Shown: piece by piece, positions 1-9,855 of the stretch
How the letters are laid out: each line of letters starts with the position of its first letter
Position numbering within the stretch: position 1 is the stretch's first letter
DNA from: Psychroserpens mesophilus
Lineage (GTDB): Bacteria; Bacteroidota; Bacteroidia; Flavobacteriales; Flavobacteriaceae
Assembly: GCF_000826645.1 (NCBI RefSeq)
Contig: NZ_JXJP01000008.1
Location: 513,501 to 577,500 of the forward strand
Direction of reading: 5' to 3'
Length of the DNA: 64,000 bases
The notes under the pieces: generated by a model
What the model was told of the DNA's origin: nothing
What the model saw: the letters and a program-made list of their open reading frames with translations, nothing else
Database searches by the model: none
Translations under genes and position numbers: made by a program

Positions 1-430
1 GCAATTGCATGTACAATTCAACTAATGCCCATCGTGTATTAACATGTTTAGCATCTAATTCTGCTGCTTTCAAAAATGCAGATTTTATATCACCAATATA
101 AGCTACTGCTCTAAGCTTACTCACGCTCAATGCTTTCATTCCTAAAGCACCACCATATTTGTAATGATAATTTGCGACGTACGGTTTCTGCTCTACTAAT
201 TTTTTGTAAGACTCAATAGCCTCATCCCATTTTTCCTGCTGGCCATAGGCATCACCAAGCAATTCAATACCTTCTATATCATTCGGAGCTTCAATGAGAT
301 AAGCTTCTAAGGCTGTTTCAGCTTGATTGTATTTTTTGTTCTGAAGGAATTGCTTTGCGGTATCTATTGTAGAAGATTGACCTAAACCAATAAATGGAAC
401 TATTAAAATAAAAATAAACAGAGGTCTCAT
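1..430 (-). CDS. Secreted TPR-repeat protein, 3' part outside window
   Basis: Open frame on the minus strand from an ATG at 428-430 running off the left edge, so only the first 143 residues are visible. The N-terminus (MRPLFIFILIVPFIGLGQS) is a typical signal peptide ending in a Q-S cleavage region. The rest is helical and fits tetratricopeptide repeats, with repeat-like stretches such as LLGDAYGQQEKWDEAIESYK and a second unit ending in YKYGGALGMKA. TPR proteins act as protein-protein scaffolds; no partner can be named. It is transcribed divergently from the large macroglobulin gene. A CAAAGATA at 494-501 (TATCTTTG on the minus strand) is a possible -7 promoter element, without a clear -33 partner. 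Confidence 0.8.
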   Translation of the reverse strand, partial: MRPLFIFILIVPFIGLGQSSTIDTAKQFLQNKKYNQAETALEAYLIEAPNDIEGIELLGDAYGQQEKWDEAIESYKKLVEQKPYVANYHYKYGGALGMKALSVSKLRAVAYIGDIKSAFLKAAELDAKHVNTRWALVELYMQL

Positions 431-615
431 ATATAATAGTTACGCAAATTAATTGTTTTTAGTTTCTTGGTATTGTTTTTGATTTTGAATCAACAAAGAT
501 AATGTGTTTACAGTTAAAATTTATAACTTCACTAAATCAAACGATTCAATCGCTCATTTGTTATTTAGTAGTTGAAGTTTTGAGTCTAAATTGAACACAA
601 TTTAAACACCTATTC

Positions 616-3600
616 ATGAAATTAATTACCAATATATTGATGATCTTATGCTTTGCGAATTTTTCTGCTGCTCAATCTGATGATTTTGAAACCTTATGGA
701 AAACCGTCTCAAAGCACGAATCTGAAGGCTTGCCTAAATCGGCTTTAAAAGTTGTCGAATCCATTTCGCAGCTCGCCAAAACCCGAAATAACACACCGCA
801 ACAAATAAAAGCTTTGCTTCATAAGAGCAAATACATCCTAACACTTGAAGAGGAAGCGCAACTTAAAATTGTTGAAGACTTTAAAACTGAAATCTCCAAA
901 AGTAAAACGCCTACTAAAAATATTCTTGAGAATATGTTAGCCACGATGTATTGGCAGTATTTTCAACAGCATCGTTATCAATTTTACAATCGTACCAATA
1001 CCTCTAAAAAAGTAGATGACGACTTCAGAACTTGGGACTTACAAACCTTATTCAGTGAGATACAAACACATTACCAGAACTCTTTACACAACGGACTCAT
1101 CCTTCAGCAAACACAACTTTCAGATTACAAAGACATCATTAACGAACAGGAAGGATCTAAAACGTTTCGACCTACACTTTTCGATTTACTGAGCCATAAT
1201 GCGCTTCAATTTTATAAAACTTCTGAAACTGCCATTTCGAAACCTGCGTATAAATTTGAGATCGACAATACATCGCTATTAGGTCCAACAAAAACATTCA
1301 CTGCTGTTCAATTAACATCAAAAGATTCCACTTCGCTTCAATTACAAGCACTTAAAATTTTTCAGGAATTAATTCAGTTTCATTCAAAAGATGCTAATCC
1401 TGAAGCATTAGTAGAAGTTGATTTAGAGCGTTTAAAATATGTTGTGCAACATGCAACCTTTGAAAATAAAGATGCCGTCTTATTGGAAACATTGCAATCT
1501 TCAAGTGATCGCTGGAAATCACAACCTGTGTCTGGTTTATATGATTTTGAAATCGCCTCGGTCTGGTATCAACAAGGACAACAGTACAACCCAACGACAA
1601 ATCCTGATGTACGTTGGAAACTCAAAGAAGCACTCGCTTTATGTAATATTGTGATTAGTCGTTATCCAAACAGCAGAGCTACACAACAATGTGAGGTCTT
1701 GAAATCACAAATTCTATCAGGTCGATTAGGTCTGACAGCAGAAACAGTGATTCCTATTAACAGTTACTCTAAATTTTTGGTGAGTTATACGAATGTTGAC
1801 GCTTTAAATTTCAAAATATATAAGGTGAGCCTGTCTCAAAAAGAAACTTTTGAAAACATTTACAGACCTGAAGAAAAATTAAGTTTTCTGAAAAACAAAA
1901 ATACGTTTACAACATGGAACACGTCCTTAAAAAATGAAGGTGATTATCAAAATCACACCACAGAAGTTGTCGTTCCAAAATTTGAAAACGGATATTACAT
2001 TGTGTTAGCTGAAAGCGCTGACAATAAAAATACCTTTGCTACCCAAGTACTTCAGGTGACAGATTTTGCTGTTATCGATCGTTCTTCAGGAAGTGATATG
2101 ATTTACCAGATCATCGACAGAACCAACGGAAACCCAATACGTGGGGTTTCAGCAACCATTAAGTACAAAAAAGATTATAGCAACCGATTTTATTCAGATA
2201 TCTTAACATCTGATGCTCATGGCGAAATTCGTTTAAAGAAAACGTCTGAGCGTTATTTCAATTTGAGTATAGCCCTTTCAAAGGAAAACCAATCGGCTTT
2301 TTTTGATGGTTATTATGCTTACAGAGATTATGAACGCAACTCAGATAACATCAGTTACAATTCGTTTTTATTTACAGACCGAAGTATTTACAGACCTGGA
2401 CAAACCATTTACTTTAAAGCGATTTTGCTGGAGCGTCAAAGAGGCAAATCCTCTCCTTTTTCTGAACAAAAGGTATCTGCTACGCTTCACAATGTCAATG
2501 GAGAACAACTTACAAAATTAGAATTTAAAACTAATGATTATGGGTCAATTGCAGGCGAATTCATTTTACCAGGTTCAGGTTTAAATGGTCAGTATTTTAT
2601 TCAAATCACAACGACCAAAGGTGACATTAGACAGAATAATTATTTTTCAGTAGAAGAATACAAACGACCAAAATTTGAAACCCAATTTGAACCCGTTACT
2701 GAAACTTTTAAAGTTAATGATTCTGTTGTTGCTAAAGGAACTGCTGTAGCCTATGCTGGAAGTAACATCACTAATGCCAAAGTTGTGTATCGCGTGGTGA
2801 GAAAAGTGCAATATCCTCGTTGGTATTATTGGTACAGACCTTGGTTTAACAGTGAGCCACAGGAAATTTCACATGGAGAAACAATCACAGATGATAAAGG
2901 AGTATTCGATATTACATTTAAAGCGCTTCCAGATGAAAGCGTTGTCAAAAGTTCGTTACCAATTTTCAACTATGAAGTTACAGCAGACGTCACAGACCTC
3001 AATGGCGAAACTCAAAGTGCGACTACCACAATTAATGTTGGTTACCATGCATTAACTGCTCATATTTCAATTGCTGAACAATTAGATAACACAAAAAAAG
3101 ACCATAAACTCAACATTTCTACTAAAAACTTAAATGGTGAATTTGTTCCAGCGGAAGGCAGTATCAAAATCTATAAGCTCAAAGCTCCTGATCGCGTCTT
3201 ACGTCCAAGACCATGGAATACTCCAGATTATCAGGTGATTTCTTCTGAAGAATTTAAAACCAAGTTTCCTCATGAAGCTTATACCAATGAGCAAAACCCT
3301 GTTAACTGGGAAAAAGGCAAACTAGTTTTTGAAGATTCATTTGACACTAAAGATTCCAAAGAATTAGCGCTTGGCAACATCAAAAAATGGGATTCTGGTC
3401 AATATATCATTCTGTTGGAAAGCAAAGATAAATTTGGTCAAACCGTTACTGACGAAACCAGAACAACCTTATTTAGCGACTCTGACAAAACCTTATCAGA
3501 TCAACAGCTATTTAATGTTTCAACTAATAAAAATCAATACGCTACTGGAGATACTGTAGAGCTCACTTTAGCTTCTGCAGCAGAAAACATCACAGTTACT

Positions 3601-6600
3601 GTAAGTGTTGAAAAGAATCAAAGCATCATCAACACCTATGTTATTACATTAAATAACAATAAAAAAACGATTACGATTCCAGTTACTAAAGACGATGTTG
3701 GCGGATTTGCAATTCATTACAGTTATGCTGCTTTCAATACATTTTCAGGCAGTCAGATACCAGTAAATGTGCCTTATCCAAAAAGTGATTTAGACATTGA
3801 AACGAGCACGTTTAGAGATAAGCTTCAACCAGGAACTGATGAAACCTGGAGTTTTAAGGTTAAAGGTCCGAAAGGCGAAAAAGTCACTGCCGAAATTTTA
3901 GCGAGTATGTACGACATGTCGTTAGATCAGTTTCAACCACATGCATGGACGTTCAACCCAATACAAAAGCCAACCTATTATTCAAGGTACGGACTAAGCG
4001 GACGACAAAGTTTTGGAGTTGGAGTATTTAGAGTTCATAACCAGCAAGCAAATTATCCTGGTTATCAGCAGCAACAATATGATCAGCTGAACTGGTTTGG
4101 GTTTTATTTTGGAAATAGTTATAGTTACAGATATAATATAGAAATAGTAGAAGATGATTCTGAATTAGAAGAGGTTGTTGTTGCGGGTTTTTCATCAAAA
4201 AGTAAAGATGAATTAACAAGTGCTGTTATGAATGTCTCTACAGAATCTATTTCTGGAGATGCATTAGGAATGACATATATTCCAAAAAACAAACAAAGTG
4301 GAGGAACCATATTATCTGAAATTTCAGAAAAAGAAAAGGAAGAAGAACAAAAGTTAGAAACCATTAAAGTTCGTAAAAACCTTCAGGAAACCGCGTTTTT
4401 CTTTCCACAGTTACAAACCGATAGCGTAGGTCATGTAAGTTTCAAGTTTACAACACCTGAAGCTTTAACCAAGTGGAAACTTCAGTTATTAGCTCACACC
4501 AAAACCATGGAAAGTGCTGTATCAACCTTAGAGTCTGTAACTCAAAAAGAATTGATGGTCATTCCTAATGCACCTCGATTTTTACGTCAAGGTGATGTGA
4601 TTTCAATAAGCACTAAAATTTCTAATCTTACTGACCAAAACTTATCAGGTCAGGCTAAATTGATACTCACAGATGCCATTTCTGGAGAAGACATCACTCA
4701 AAAACTGGAGATGCTTCCTGTTTCAGACTACGCAATCTTCAATGTTGATGCAAAAGGAAATACACAAGTGTCTTGGACTTTAAAAATTCCTGAAGACCTT
4801 CAAGCCGTAGAATATAAAATCCTAGCGAAGTCAGGAGATTTTAGTGATGGTGAGCAAAATTTCCTTCCTGTACTAACAAACAGAATGTTGGTGACCGAAA
4901 CCTTACCCATGTGGATTAAAAGTAACGAATCGAGAACGTTCACTATGGATAAATTGAGAACCACTACCTCAACAACTTTAAAACACCATAAACTTACTTT
5001 GGAAATGACGTCAAATCCAGCCTGGTATGCTGTGCAAGCTTTGCCTTATTTGATGGAATATCCTTACGAGTGTAATGAGCAAACGTTTAGTCGTTATTAT
5101 GCAAATGCTTTGGCAAGTCATATTGCGAATAGCAATCCGAAAATCCAGGAGGTGTTCAACCAATGGAAAAATGCAGATGCGCTACTATCTAACCTAGAGA
5201 AAAACGAAGAATTAAAGTCCATTTTAATTCAGGAAACACCTTGGTTACGAGATGCTCAAAATGAAACCGAACAGAAAAAACGCATTGCCTTATTATTCGA
5301 TTTAAACAAAATGAATTACGAGTTAGATGCTGCAAAACGTAATTTGAAAAACAATCAAATGCATAATGGTGCATGGCCTTGGTTTAAAGGCGGAAGAGAA
5401 AACCGTTTCATCACACAACACATTATTACTGGTTTTGCGCATCTTTCAAAGTTGAATGTCGCATTAAGCGCAGACGAGACGCAAATGATTAGCAATGCTA
5501 TGTCTTATTTAGATGCTGAATTTGTAAAAGAATACAAGAACATCAGAAAATACAATCCGGAAGCTGATTTATCTAAAGACCATTTAACCAATACGCAACT
5601 TCAGTATTTATATATGAGAAGTTTTCTTCCAAACTTAAAAACCTCTAAAGAAGTTTCAGACATTATGGATTACTATTATGATCAGATTAAAACCTATTGG
5701 CTAAAAAAATCCTTGTATTCAAAAGGGTTGATGACTTTGGTTATGCACAGACAACAAGATCCTAAAACAGCTGGTAAAATTTTAAAATCATTGGAAGAAA
5801 CCAGTATTACTTCAGATGAATTAGGCATGTATTGGAAAGAAAACACGAGTTCGTGGTATTGGTATCAGGCACCAATTGAAACGCAAGCTTTGCTAATAGA
5901 AGCGTTTTCAGAAGCTGGATCTATAATACTAAGTGAAGCAAAACAACTTGAAACTGTAGATAACTTAAAAATCTGGTTGTTAAAGAACAAACAAACCAAT
6001 CAATGGAAAACCACAAAAGCAACCTCTGAAGCGGTTTACGCCTTATTATTACAAGGAAGCGATTGGTTAAGTGTAACAGATATGGTTGATGTGGTTATTG
6101 GCGGACACGTGATTGCGCCTTCAAAACTAAAAGATGTTGAAGTTGAAGCAGGAACTGGTTATTATAAAACGTCTTGGTCTGCTGAAGAGATCAATCCTTC
6201 AATGGCAACTGTTGAACTGAACAAAAAAGGTAAAGGGATTGCCTGGGGAAGTTTATACTGGCAATATTTTGAAGATTTAGACAAAATTACTTCAGCCAAA
6301 ACACCATTATCTTTGAAGAAGAAACTCTTTAAAAAGACCAATACAGCTACTGGTGAGCAGATCACTGAAATTACTGCAGAATCAGAATTGAATGTTGGTG
6401 ACTTAGTAACAGTTCGTATTGAATTACGAAGCGATCGTGACATGGAATTTATTCATATGAAAGATATGCGAGCAGCTGGTTTGGAGCCTGTGAATGTGTT
6501 ATCTCAATACAAATGGCAAGACGGATTGGGTTATTATGAAAGTACAAAAGATGCTTCAACCAATTTCTTTTTCGACTATTTACCAAAAGGTGTTTATGTA

Positions 6601-6729
6601 TTTGAATACGATTTAAGAGTGAATAATGCTGGTAATATGAGTAATGGCATCACAACCATTCAAAGTATGTACGCTCCAGAATTTAGTAGTCATAGTGAAG
6701 GCGTTAGGATTTTGGTTGGTTCTAATTAA
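616..6729 (+). CDS. Alpha-2-macroglobulin family protein with thioester site and SusC-plug-like insert
   Basis: A 2037-residue secreted protein with a signal peptide (MKLITNILMILCFANFSAAQ). An MG2-type domain starts near residue 585 (YRPGQTIYFKAIL). The A2M domain lies near 1255-1300 (AFFFPQLQTDSVG and TKWKLQLLAHT). The thioester motif C1486-N-E-Q1489 is intact, followed by the alpha/alpha-barrel region and a C-terminal domain. Bacterial A2Ms trap proteases covalently when the bait region is cut; this is family knowledge, not shown here. Most of the first 450 residues look like TPR or helical repeats. Unusually, residues about 1182-1245 hold ELEEVVVAGFSSKSKDELTS, which resembles the start of a SusC TonB-box/plug, placed between the MG domains and the A2M domain. 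No lipobox is seen, so it is likely periplasmic. It stands alone, with a DoxX gene downstream. Confidence 0.93.
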   Translation: MKLITNILMILCFANFSAAQSDDFETLWKTVSKHESEGLPKSALKVVESISQLAKTRNNTPQQIKALLHKSKYILTLEEEAQLKIVEDFKTEISKSKTPTKNILENMLATMYWQYFQQHRYQFYNRTNTSKKVDDDFRTWDLQTLFSEIQTHYQNSLHNGLILQQTQLSDYKDIINEQEGSKTFRPTLFDLLSHNALQFYKTSETAISKPAYKFEIDNTSLLGPTKTFTAVQLTSKDSTSLQLQALKIFQELIQFHSKDANPEALVEVDLERLKYVVQHATFENKDAVLLETLQSSSDRWKSQPVSGLYDFEIASVWYQQGQQYNPTTNPDVRWKLKEALALCNIVISRYPNSRATQQCEVLKSQILSGRLGLTAETVIPINSYSKFLVSYTNVDALNFKIYKVSLSQKETFENIYRPEEKLSFLKNKNTFTTWNTSLKNEGDYQNHTTEVVVPKFENGYYIVLAESADNKNTFATQVLQVTDFAVIDRSSGSDMIYQIIDRTNGNPIRGVSATIKYKKDYSNRFYSDILTSDAHGEIRLKKTSERYFNLSIALSKENQSAFFDGYYAYRDYERNSDNISYNSFLFTDRSIYRPGQTIYFKAILLERQRGKSSPFSEQKVSATLHNVNGEQLTKLEFKTNDYGSIAGEFILPGSGLNGQYFIQITTTKGDIRQNNYFSVEEYKRPKFETQFEPVTETFKVNDSVVAKGTAVAYAGSNITNAKVVYRVVRKVQYPRWYYWYRPWFNSEPQEISHGETITDDKGVFDITFKALPDESVVKSSLPIFNYEVTADVTDLNGETQSATTTINVGYHALTAHISIAEQLDNTKKDHKLNISTKNLNGEFVPAEGSIKIYKLKAPDRVLRPRPWNTPDYQVISSEEFKTKFPHEAYTNEQNPVNWEKGKLVFEDSFDTKDSKELALGNIKKWDSGQYIILLESKDKFGQTVTDETRTTLFSDSDKTLSDQQLFNVSTNKNQYATGDTVELTLASAAENITVTVSVEKNQSIINTYVITLNNNKKTITIPVTKDDVGGFAIHYSYAAFNTFSGSQIPVNVPYPKSDLDIETSTFRDKLQPGTDETWSFKVKGPKGEKVTAEILASMYDMSLDQFQPHAWTFNPIQKPTYYSRYGLSGRQSFGVGVFRVHNQQANYPGYQQQQYDQLNWFGFYFGNSYSYRYNIEIVEDDSELEEVVVAGFSSKSKDELTSAVMNVSTESISGDALGMTYIPKNKQSGGTILSEISEKEKEEEQKLETIKVRKNLQETAFFFPQLQTDSVGHVSFKFTTPEALTKWKLQLLAHTKTMESAVSTLESVTQKELMVIPNAPRFLRQGDVISISTKISNLTDQNLSGQAKLILTDAISGEDITQKLEMLPVSDYAIFNVDAKGNTQVSWTLKIPEDLQAVEYKILAKSGDFSDGEQNFLPVLTNRMLVTETLPMWIKSNESRTFTMDKLRTTTSTTLKHHKLTLEMTSNPAWYAVQALPYLMEYPYECNEQTFSRYYANALASHIANSNPKIQEVFNQWKNADALLSNLEKNEELKSILIQETPWLRDAQNETEQKKRIALLFDLNKMNYELDAAKRNLKNNQMHNGAWPWFKGGRENRFITQHIITGFAHLSKLNVALSADETQMISNAMSYLDAEFVKEYKNIRKYNPEADLSKDHLTNTQLQYLYMRSFLPNLKTSKEVSDIMDYYYDQIKTYWLKKSLYSKGLMTLVMHRQQDPKTAGKILKSLEETSITSDELGMYWKENTSSWYWYQAPIETQALLIEAFSEAGSIILSEAKQLETVDNLKIWLLKNKQTNQWKTTKATSEAVYALLLQGSDWLSVTDMVDVVIGGHVIAPSKLKDVEVEAGTGYYKTSWSAEEINPSMATVELNKKGKGIAWGSLYWQYFEDLDKITSAKTPLSLKKKLFKKTNTATGEQITEITAESELNVGDLVTVRIELRSDRDMEFIHMKDMRAAGLEPVNVLSQYKWQDGLGYYESTKDASTNFFFDYLPKGVYVFEYDLRVNNAGNMSNGITTIQSMYAPEFSSHSEGVRILVGSN

Positions 6730-6814
6730 CTGTTAGGAAGTTAGTAATCGTTCGACAATATCAAACTTATAGTTAAAATTACTATATTTAAGATACTAAC
6801 TAATAACTAACAAT

Positions 6815-7189
6815 ATGAACTCAAAAGTTTTTATGGTCTTGAGAATTTTACTCGGACTTTTCGTTTTAGTCTTCGGACTTAATAAATTTTTAGAATTTTT
6901 GCCAGCACCTGAAGGCATGTCTGAAGATGCTATGGCCTATTTTGGCGCATTGATGAATTCAAAAACTATGGCACTTGTAGCTGTTGTAGAAATTGTTGCA
7001 GGATTAGCATTAATCTTAAATAAATTTGGCGCATTACTTGCTCTCATTTTAATGAGTGTTTCTGTAAATGCTGTTTTATTTCATGCTGCTTTAGATCAAG
7101 CAAATATTGCTGGAGCCTTGGTTTTACTCGTCTTAAACATTGCTGTTTTATTTGGTTATAAAGACCAATACAAAGCTTTATTACATTAG
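6815..7189 (+). CDS. DoxX family membrane protein
   Basis: A 124-residue inner-membrane protein with about four hydrophobic helices: residues 5-25, 50-67, 70-88 and 97-115. The first helix motif RILLGLFVLVFGLNKFLEF is characteristic of the DoxX/DoxD-like family, where R, GLNK and a following amphipathic segment are conserved. Members are small quinone- or oxidoreductase-associated membrane proteins, and the precise role in Flavobacteria is not established. It is read 85 bases after the macroglobulin gene and ends at a strong bidirectional terminator shared with the convergent lipoprotein gene, so it is either monocistronic or the last gene of its unit. Confidence 0.85.
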   Translation: MNSKVFMVLRILLGLFVLVFGLNKFLEFLPAPEGMSEDAMAYFGALMNSKTMALVAVVEIVAGLALILNKFGALLALILMSVSVNAVLFHAALDQANIAGALVLLVLNIAVLFGYKDQYKALLH

Positions 7190-7206
7190 AAAAACTATTC
7201 ACAAGT

Positions 7207-7235
7207 AAAAAGAGGCTTAAATTAAGCCTCTTTTT
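7207..7235. terminator. Bidirectional rho-independent terminator
   Basis: Arms 7207-7220 and 7222-7235 are perfect complements (core AGAGGCTTAA / TTAAGCCTCT flanked by A-run and T-run). It sits between the convergent DoxX and DUF4136 genes and can serve both strands. Confidence 0.9.
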
Positions 7236-7241
7236 TGTTTT

Positions 7242-7766
7242 TTATTTTATTTCCGGAGGAAACCCTTGAAGCACTTTAGTCACTATGGCTTGAAACTGAA
7301 CTTCACGTTTTTCAGGAGAGGCATTCGGGCTGTAACTTGACTCTGAAACCGCCTGCCAGAACAATCCGTTTTTATTTTCGTCAACAAACTCGAAAATAAT
7401 TTGACGGTTTAATTTATTTTGTCCCACAGGAATTCCAATAGAAACTCCACCACCTACGCGACCTCCTGTTCCACCAACACCTACTCCAACATTGCTTCGA
7501 GATGCTTCTTGGTATTCACTACTTTTAATATCAATAAAAAAATCTGGTGTTTCAGATAATGAATACCCATGGCTTTGCATGGCTTTATCCAATGCATTTA
7601 AAAGTCGTTTGGTATCTAATTCGCTTAGTCCAGTATTTAAATCGGCGTAATAATTATAGGTCTTATAAGCTTTAAAATCTGTTGTTTTCTCGTAATCATA
7701 ATTCACACGTACTGGTGCACAAGATGATACGAAAAGTATCATTAAGAGGATTGAAATATTTTTCAT
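7242..7766 (-). CDS. DUF4136 domain lipoprotein
   Basis: A 174-residue protein with a lipoprotein signal: MKNISILLMILFVSSC, with the lipidated Cys at residue 16. The body fits DUF4136: VNYDYEKTTDFKAYKTYNYY near the N-terminus, a glycine-rich central loop (GVGVGGTGGRVGGGVSIGIP) and a C-terminal segment in which the F/WQAV...S region is conserved. The function of this family is unknown; members are membrane-anchored in the periplasm of many Gram-negatives. Monocistronic: a shared terminator lies downstream and there are 87 bases to the channel gene upstream in the same direction. Confidence 0.85.
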   Translation of the reverse strand: MKNISILLMILFVSSCAPVRVNYDYEKTTDFKAYKTYNYYADLNTGLSELDTKRLLNALDKAMQSHGYSLSETPDFFIDIKSSEYQEASRSNVGVGVGGTGGRVGGGVSIGIPVGQNKLNRQIIFEFVDENKNGLFWQAVSESSYSPNASPEKREVQFQAIVTKVLQGFPPEIK

Positions 7767-7853
7767 TTACAATTTTGATGAGATCCTAATTTACATTAGG
7801 ATTAGTTCAACTAAATCAATTTAAAAATTGAAGTTTCACTAAGATAACAAAAA

Positions 7854-8564
7854 TTATTCCGTTTCTTTTGTATCAACCGACTTCGTTAGTGCAGAAGAAA
7901 TTATTCCTGTTGGAATGGCTACAATTCCCAATCCGATCATCAAGATGAAAAACGTAAACACTTTTCCGCCAACAGTAATCGGATAGACATCACCATAGCC
8001 TACAGTTGTTAAGGTGATAATTGCCCACCAAAGGCTATCAAAAATGGATGAGAAATGTTCGGGTTGGGCTTCATTTTCAAAATAATAAATTCCAACTGCC
8101 GAAAAATAAATAAGAATTAATGTAATAAACACAAAGAGTAGAATTTCCTCTTTAGCCGATTTGATAGCTCGCGTGAAATGGTTCATCGCTTTATTGTAAC
8201 GCACTAATTTTAAAATTCTGAATAATCTCAAAAAGCGTAATGCTCTTAGCGAACGTAAATCAATTCCGAAGGATAAGTAAAACGGAAGAATGGCTAATAA
8301 ATCGATGATTCCGAAAAAACTAAATATAAATTTAGGCTTACTGTCAGCAACATAAATCCTTAACACATATTCCATAGTAAAGACACTAACACTAAACACT
8401 TCAATAGCATAGAGAATTGATTTCGTCTGAGGTTTGAGATTTGGAATCGTTTCTACTGAAAATGTAACTATCGAAACTAAAATTAAAGCCTGAATAAAAA
8501 ATGCAAAATAACGACTGGTAGGATTGTCATTAATTTCTACAATGCTTTTAATTTTTTCTTTCAT
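7854..8564 (-). CDS. Voltage-gated-type potassium channel (ion transporter)
   Basis: Six-transmembrane ion channel subunit of 236 residues from the ATG at 8562-8564; a TTG at 8589-8591 would add nine residues but is a rare start here and is not chosen. The S4-like helix carries regularly spaced arginines (RSLRALRFLRLFRILKLVR, about residues 104-122). The pore loop has the potassium selectivity filter TVGYGD at 187-192, after the pore helix SLWWAIITLT. The product forms a tetrameric K+ channel in the inner membrane. No cytoplasmic RCK or cyclic-nucleotide domain follows; the protein ends about 45 residues after the filter, so gating is probably by voltage alone. Confidence 0.92.
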   Translation of the reverse strand: MKEKIKSIVEINDNPTSRYFAFFIQALILVSIVTFSVETIPNLKPQTKSILYAIEVFSVSVFTMEYVLRIYVADSKPKFIFSFFGIIDLLAILPFYLSFGIDLRSLRALRFLRLFRILKLVRYNKAMNHFTRAIKSAKEEILLFVFITLILIYFSAVGIYYFENEAQPEHFSSIFDSLWWAIITLTTVGYGDVYPITVGGKVFTFFILMIGLGIVAIPTGIISSALTKSVDTKETE

Positions 8565-8678
8565 TTTTGATACCTTATAATTTGATCGCAATATATTAAA
8601 AATCAGACCTAAATTATAAAAGTCTTATCGATTTTGCGTTAAGGATGGAGGCTTTGTTGGAGCTCTTTTTTACTTTTA

Positions 8679-8727
8679 TCTCGGCTGCGATCGATATGAC
8701 AAATAAAAAAAAAAGCGACTGCCGAGA
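8679..8727. repeat. Inverted repeat, TCTCGGC/GCCGAGA
   Basis: Seven-base perfect arms at 8679-8685 and 8721-8727 around a poly-A containing loop, in the 287-base gap between the channel gene and obgE. The look (CTCG...GATATGACAAA, then an A-run, then GCGACT...CGAGAGACT) resembles short dispersed intergenic elements that I recall from Flavobacteriaceae; the copy number in this genome cannot be seen. Confidence 0.5.
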
Positions 8728-8738
8728 GACTGGTCTAG

Positions 8739-8834
8739 TTTTACTGTAAGGTTTAAATGAAAAGGGTTCTAATTTAAGACCTACAAGATTTTGAAAACCT
8801 TGCAGGTTAACTTATAAGACGCCTTACAGGAAAA
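8739..8834. repeat. Nested inverted repeats, possible REP/MITE-like element
   Basis: Outer arms 8739-8751 (TTTTACTGTAAGG) and 8822-8834 (CCTTACAGGAAAA) pair at 12 of 13 positions. Inside, arms 8780-8793 and 8795-8808 pair at 12 of 14 (ACCTACAAGATTTT / AAAACCTTGCAGGT). No reading frame spans the element. It lies downstream of obgE (minus strand) and could also fold in its transcript, but it lacks a terminal T-run, so it is not a standard terminator. Confidence 0.55.
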
Positions 8835-8851
8835 GTAGAAACGCCAGAAAC

Positions 8852-9850
8852 TTAAACATTAAGCATCTTCCAGAGTTTATCCTTTAATTCTGTAATGCCT
8901 TTTTGAGCAACAGAAGATATAAACATATAATCAATTGGTAAGGTGTTATCTAATTCTGCTTTCATTTCTGCCTGAAGCTCTTCATCAAGCATATCACTTT
9001 TAGAAATGGCAATCATTCGTTCTTTATCCAGCATTTCAGAATTGTAACGCTTGAGTTCATCTAACAAAATATCGTATTGTTTACGAATATCTTTAGCATC
9101 TGCAGGAATTAAAAACAGCAAAATAGAATTGCGTTCAATATGACGCAAAAAGTAGTGACCAAGTCCTTTACCTTCGGCTGCACCTTCGATAATTCCCGGA
9201 ATATCTGCCATGACAAAGGTTTGAAAATCGCGATACTTCACGATTCCTAAATTAGGTTTAAGGGTTGTAAACTCGTAATCGGCAATTTTAGGTTTTGCAG
9301 CAGTGATCACAGATAGCAAGGTCGATTTTCCAGCATTTGGAAATCCAACCAGACCAACATCTGCTAATACTTTAAGCTCTAAAGTCACATGCTTTTCTTC
9401 CAGAGGTTCTCCAGGTTGTGCATAACGTGGTGTTTGGTTTGTAGAGCTTTTAAAATGCCAGTTTCCTAGTCCGCCACGACCACCTTGAGCAACGATTCGT
9501 TCTTCGTTGTTTTCGGTAATTTCAAACAAAACTTCGTCGGTTTCGGTATCTTTAATCACAGTTCCTAAAGGCACATCTAGATAGACATCTTCACCATCAG
9601 CACCAGAACTTCTGCTCTTACTTCCATGTTCGCCATGGCCAGCTCTGGCATGACGTTTAAATTTGAGGTGTAATAAGGTCCATAGATTTTCATTACCACG
9701 AATGATAATGTGACCTCCTCGTCCACCATCGCCTCCATCTGGACCACCTTTCTCTATATATTTTTCGCGATGTAAATGCGCAGAACCTTGTCCGCCTTTA
9801 CCAGAAGACACGTGCATTTTTACGTAATCAACGAAATTTCCTTCAGTCAT
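8852..9850 (-). CDS. obgE: GTPase ObgE/CgtA
   Basis: A 332-residue P-loop GTPase that binds the 50S ribosomal subunit and is needed for ribosome maturation and stress control. The N-terminal Obg fold is glycine-rich ([29 protein letters not shown]) and covers about residues 1-160. The G domain follows: G1 [10 protein letters not shown]3 DIPGIIEGA, and a G4-like SKSD (normally NKxD). The protein ends right after the G domain without the extra C-terminal domain of some Obg proteins, as is usual in Bacteroidota. It lies downstream of hpt-adk in the same direction, with a 113-base gap that holds an inverted repeat. Confidence 0.97.
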   Translation of the reverse strand: MTEGNFVDYVKMHVSSGKGGQGSAHLHREKYIEKGGPDGGDGGRGGHIIIRGNENLWTLLHLKFKRHARAGHGEHGSKSRSSGADGEDVYLDVPLGTVIKDTETDEVLFEITENNEERIVAQGGRGGLGNWHFKSSTNQTPRYAQPGEPLEEKHVTLELKVLADVGLVGFPNAGKSTLLSVITAAKPKIADYEFTTLKPNLGIVKYRDFQTFVMADIPGIIEGAAEGKGLGHYFLRHIERNSILLFLIPADAKDIRKQYDILLDELKRYNSEMLDKERMIAISKSDMLDEELQAEMKAELDNTLPIDYMFISSVAQKGITELKDKLWKMLNV

Positions 9851-9855
9851 TTGTT

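Noticed and set aside
8565..8591. TTG start for the K+ channel gene
   Set aside because: The internal ATG at 8562-8564 gives the usual family N-terminus; TTG starts are rare in these genomes.
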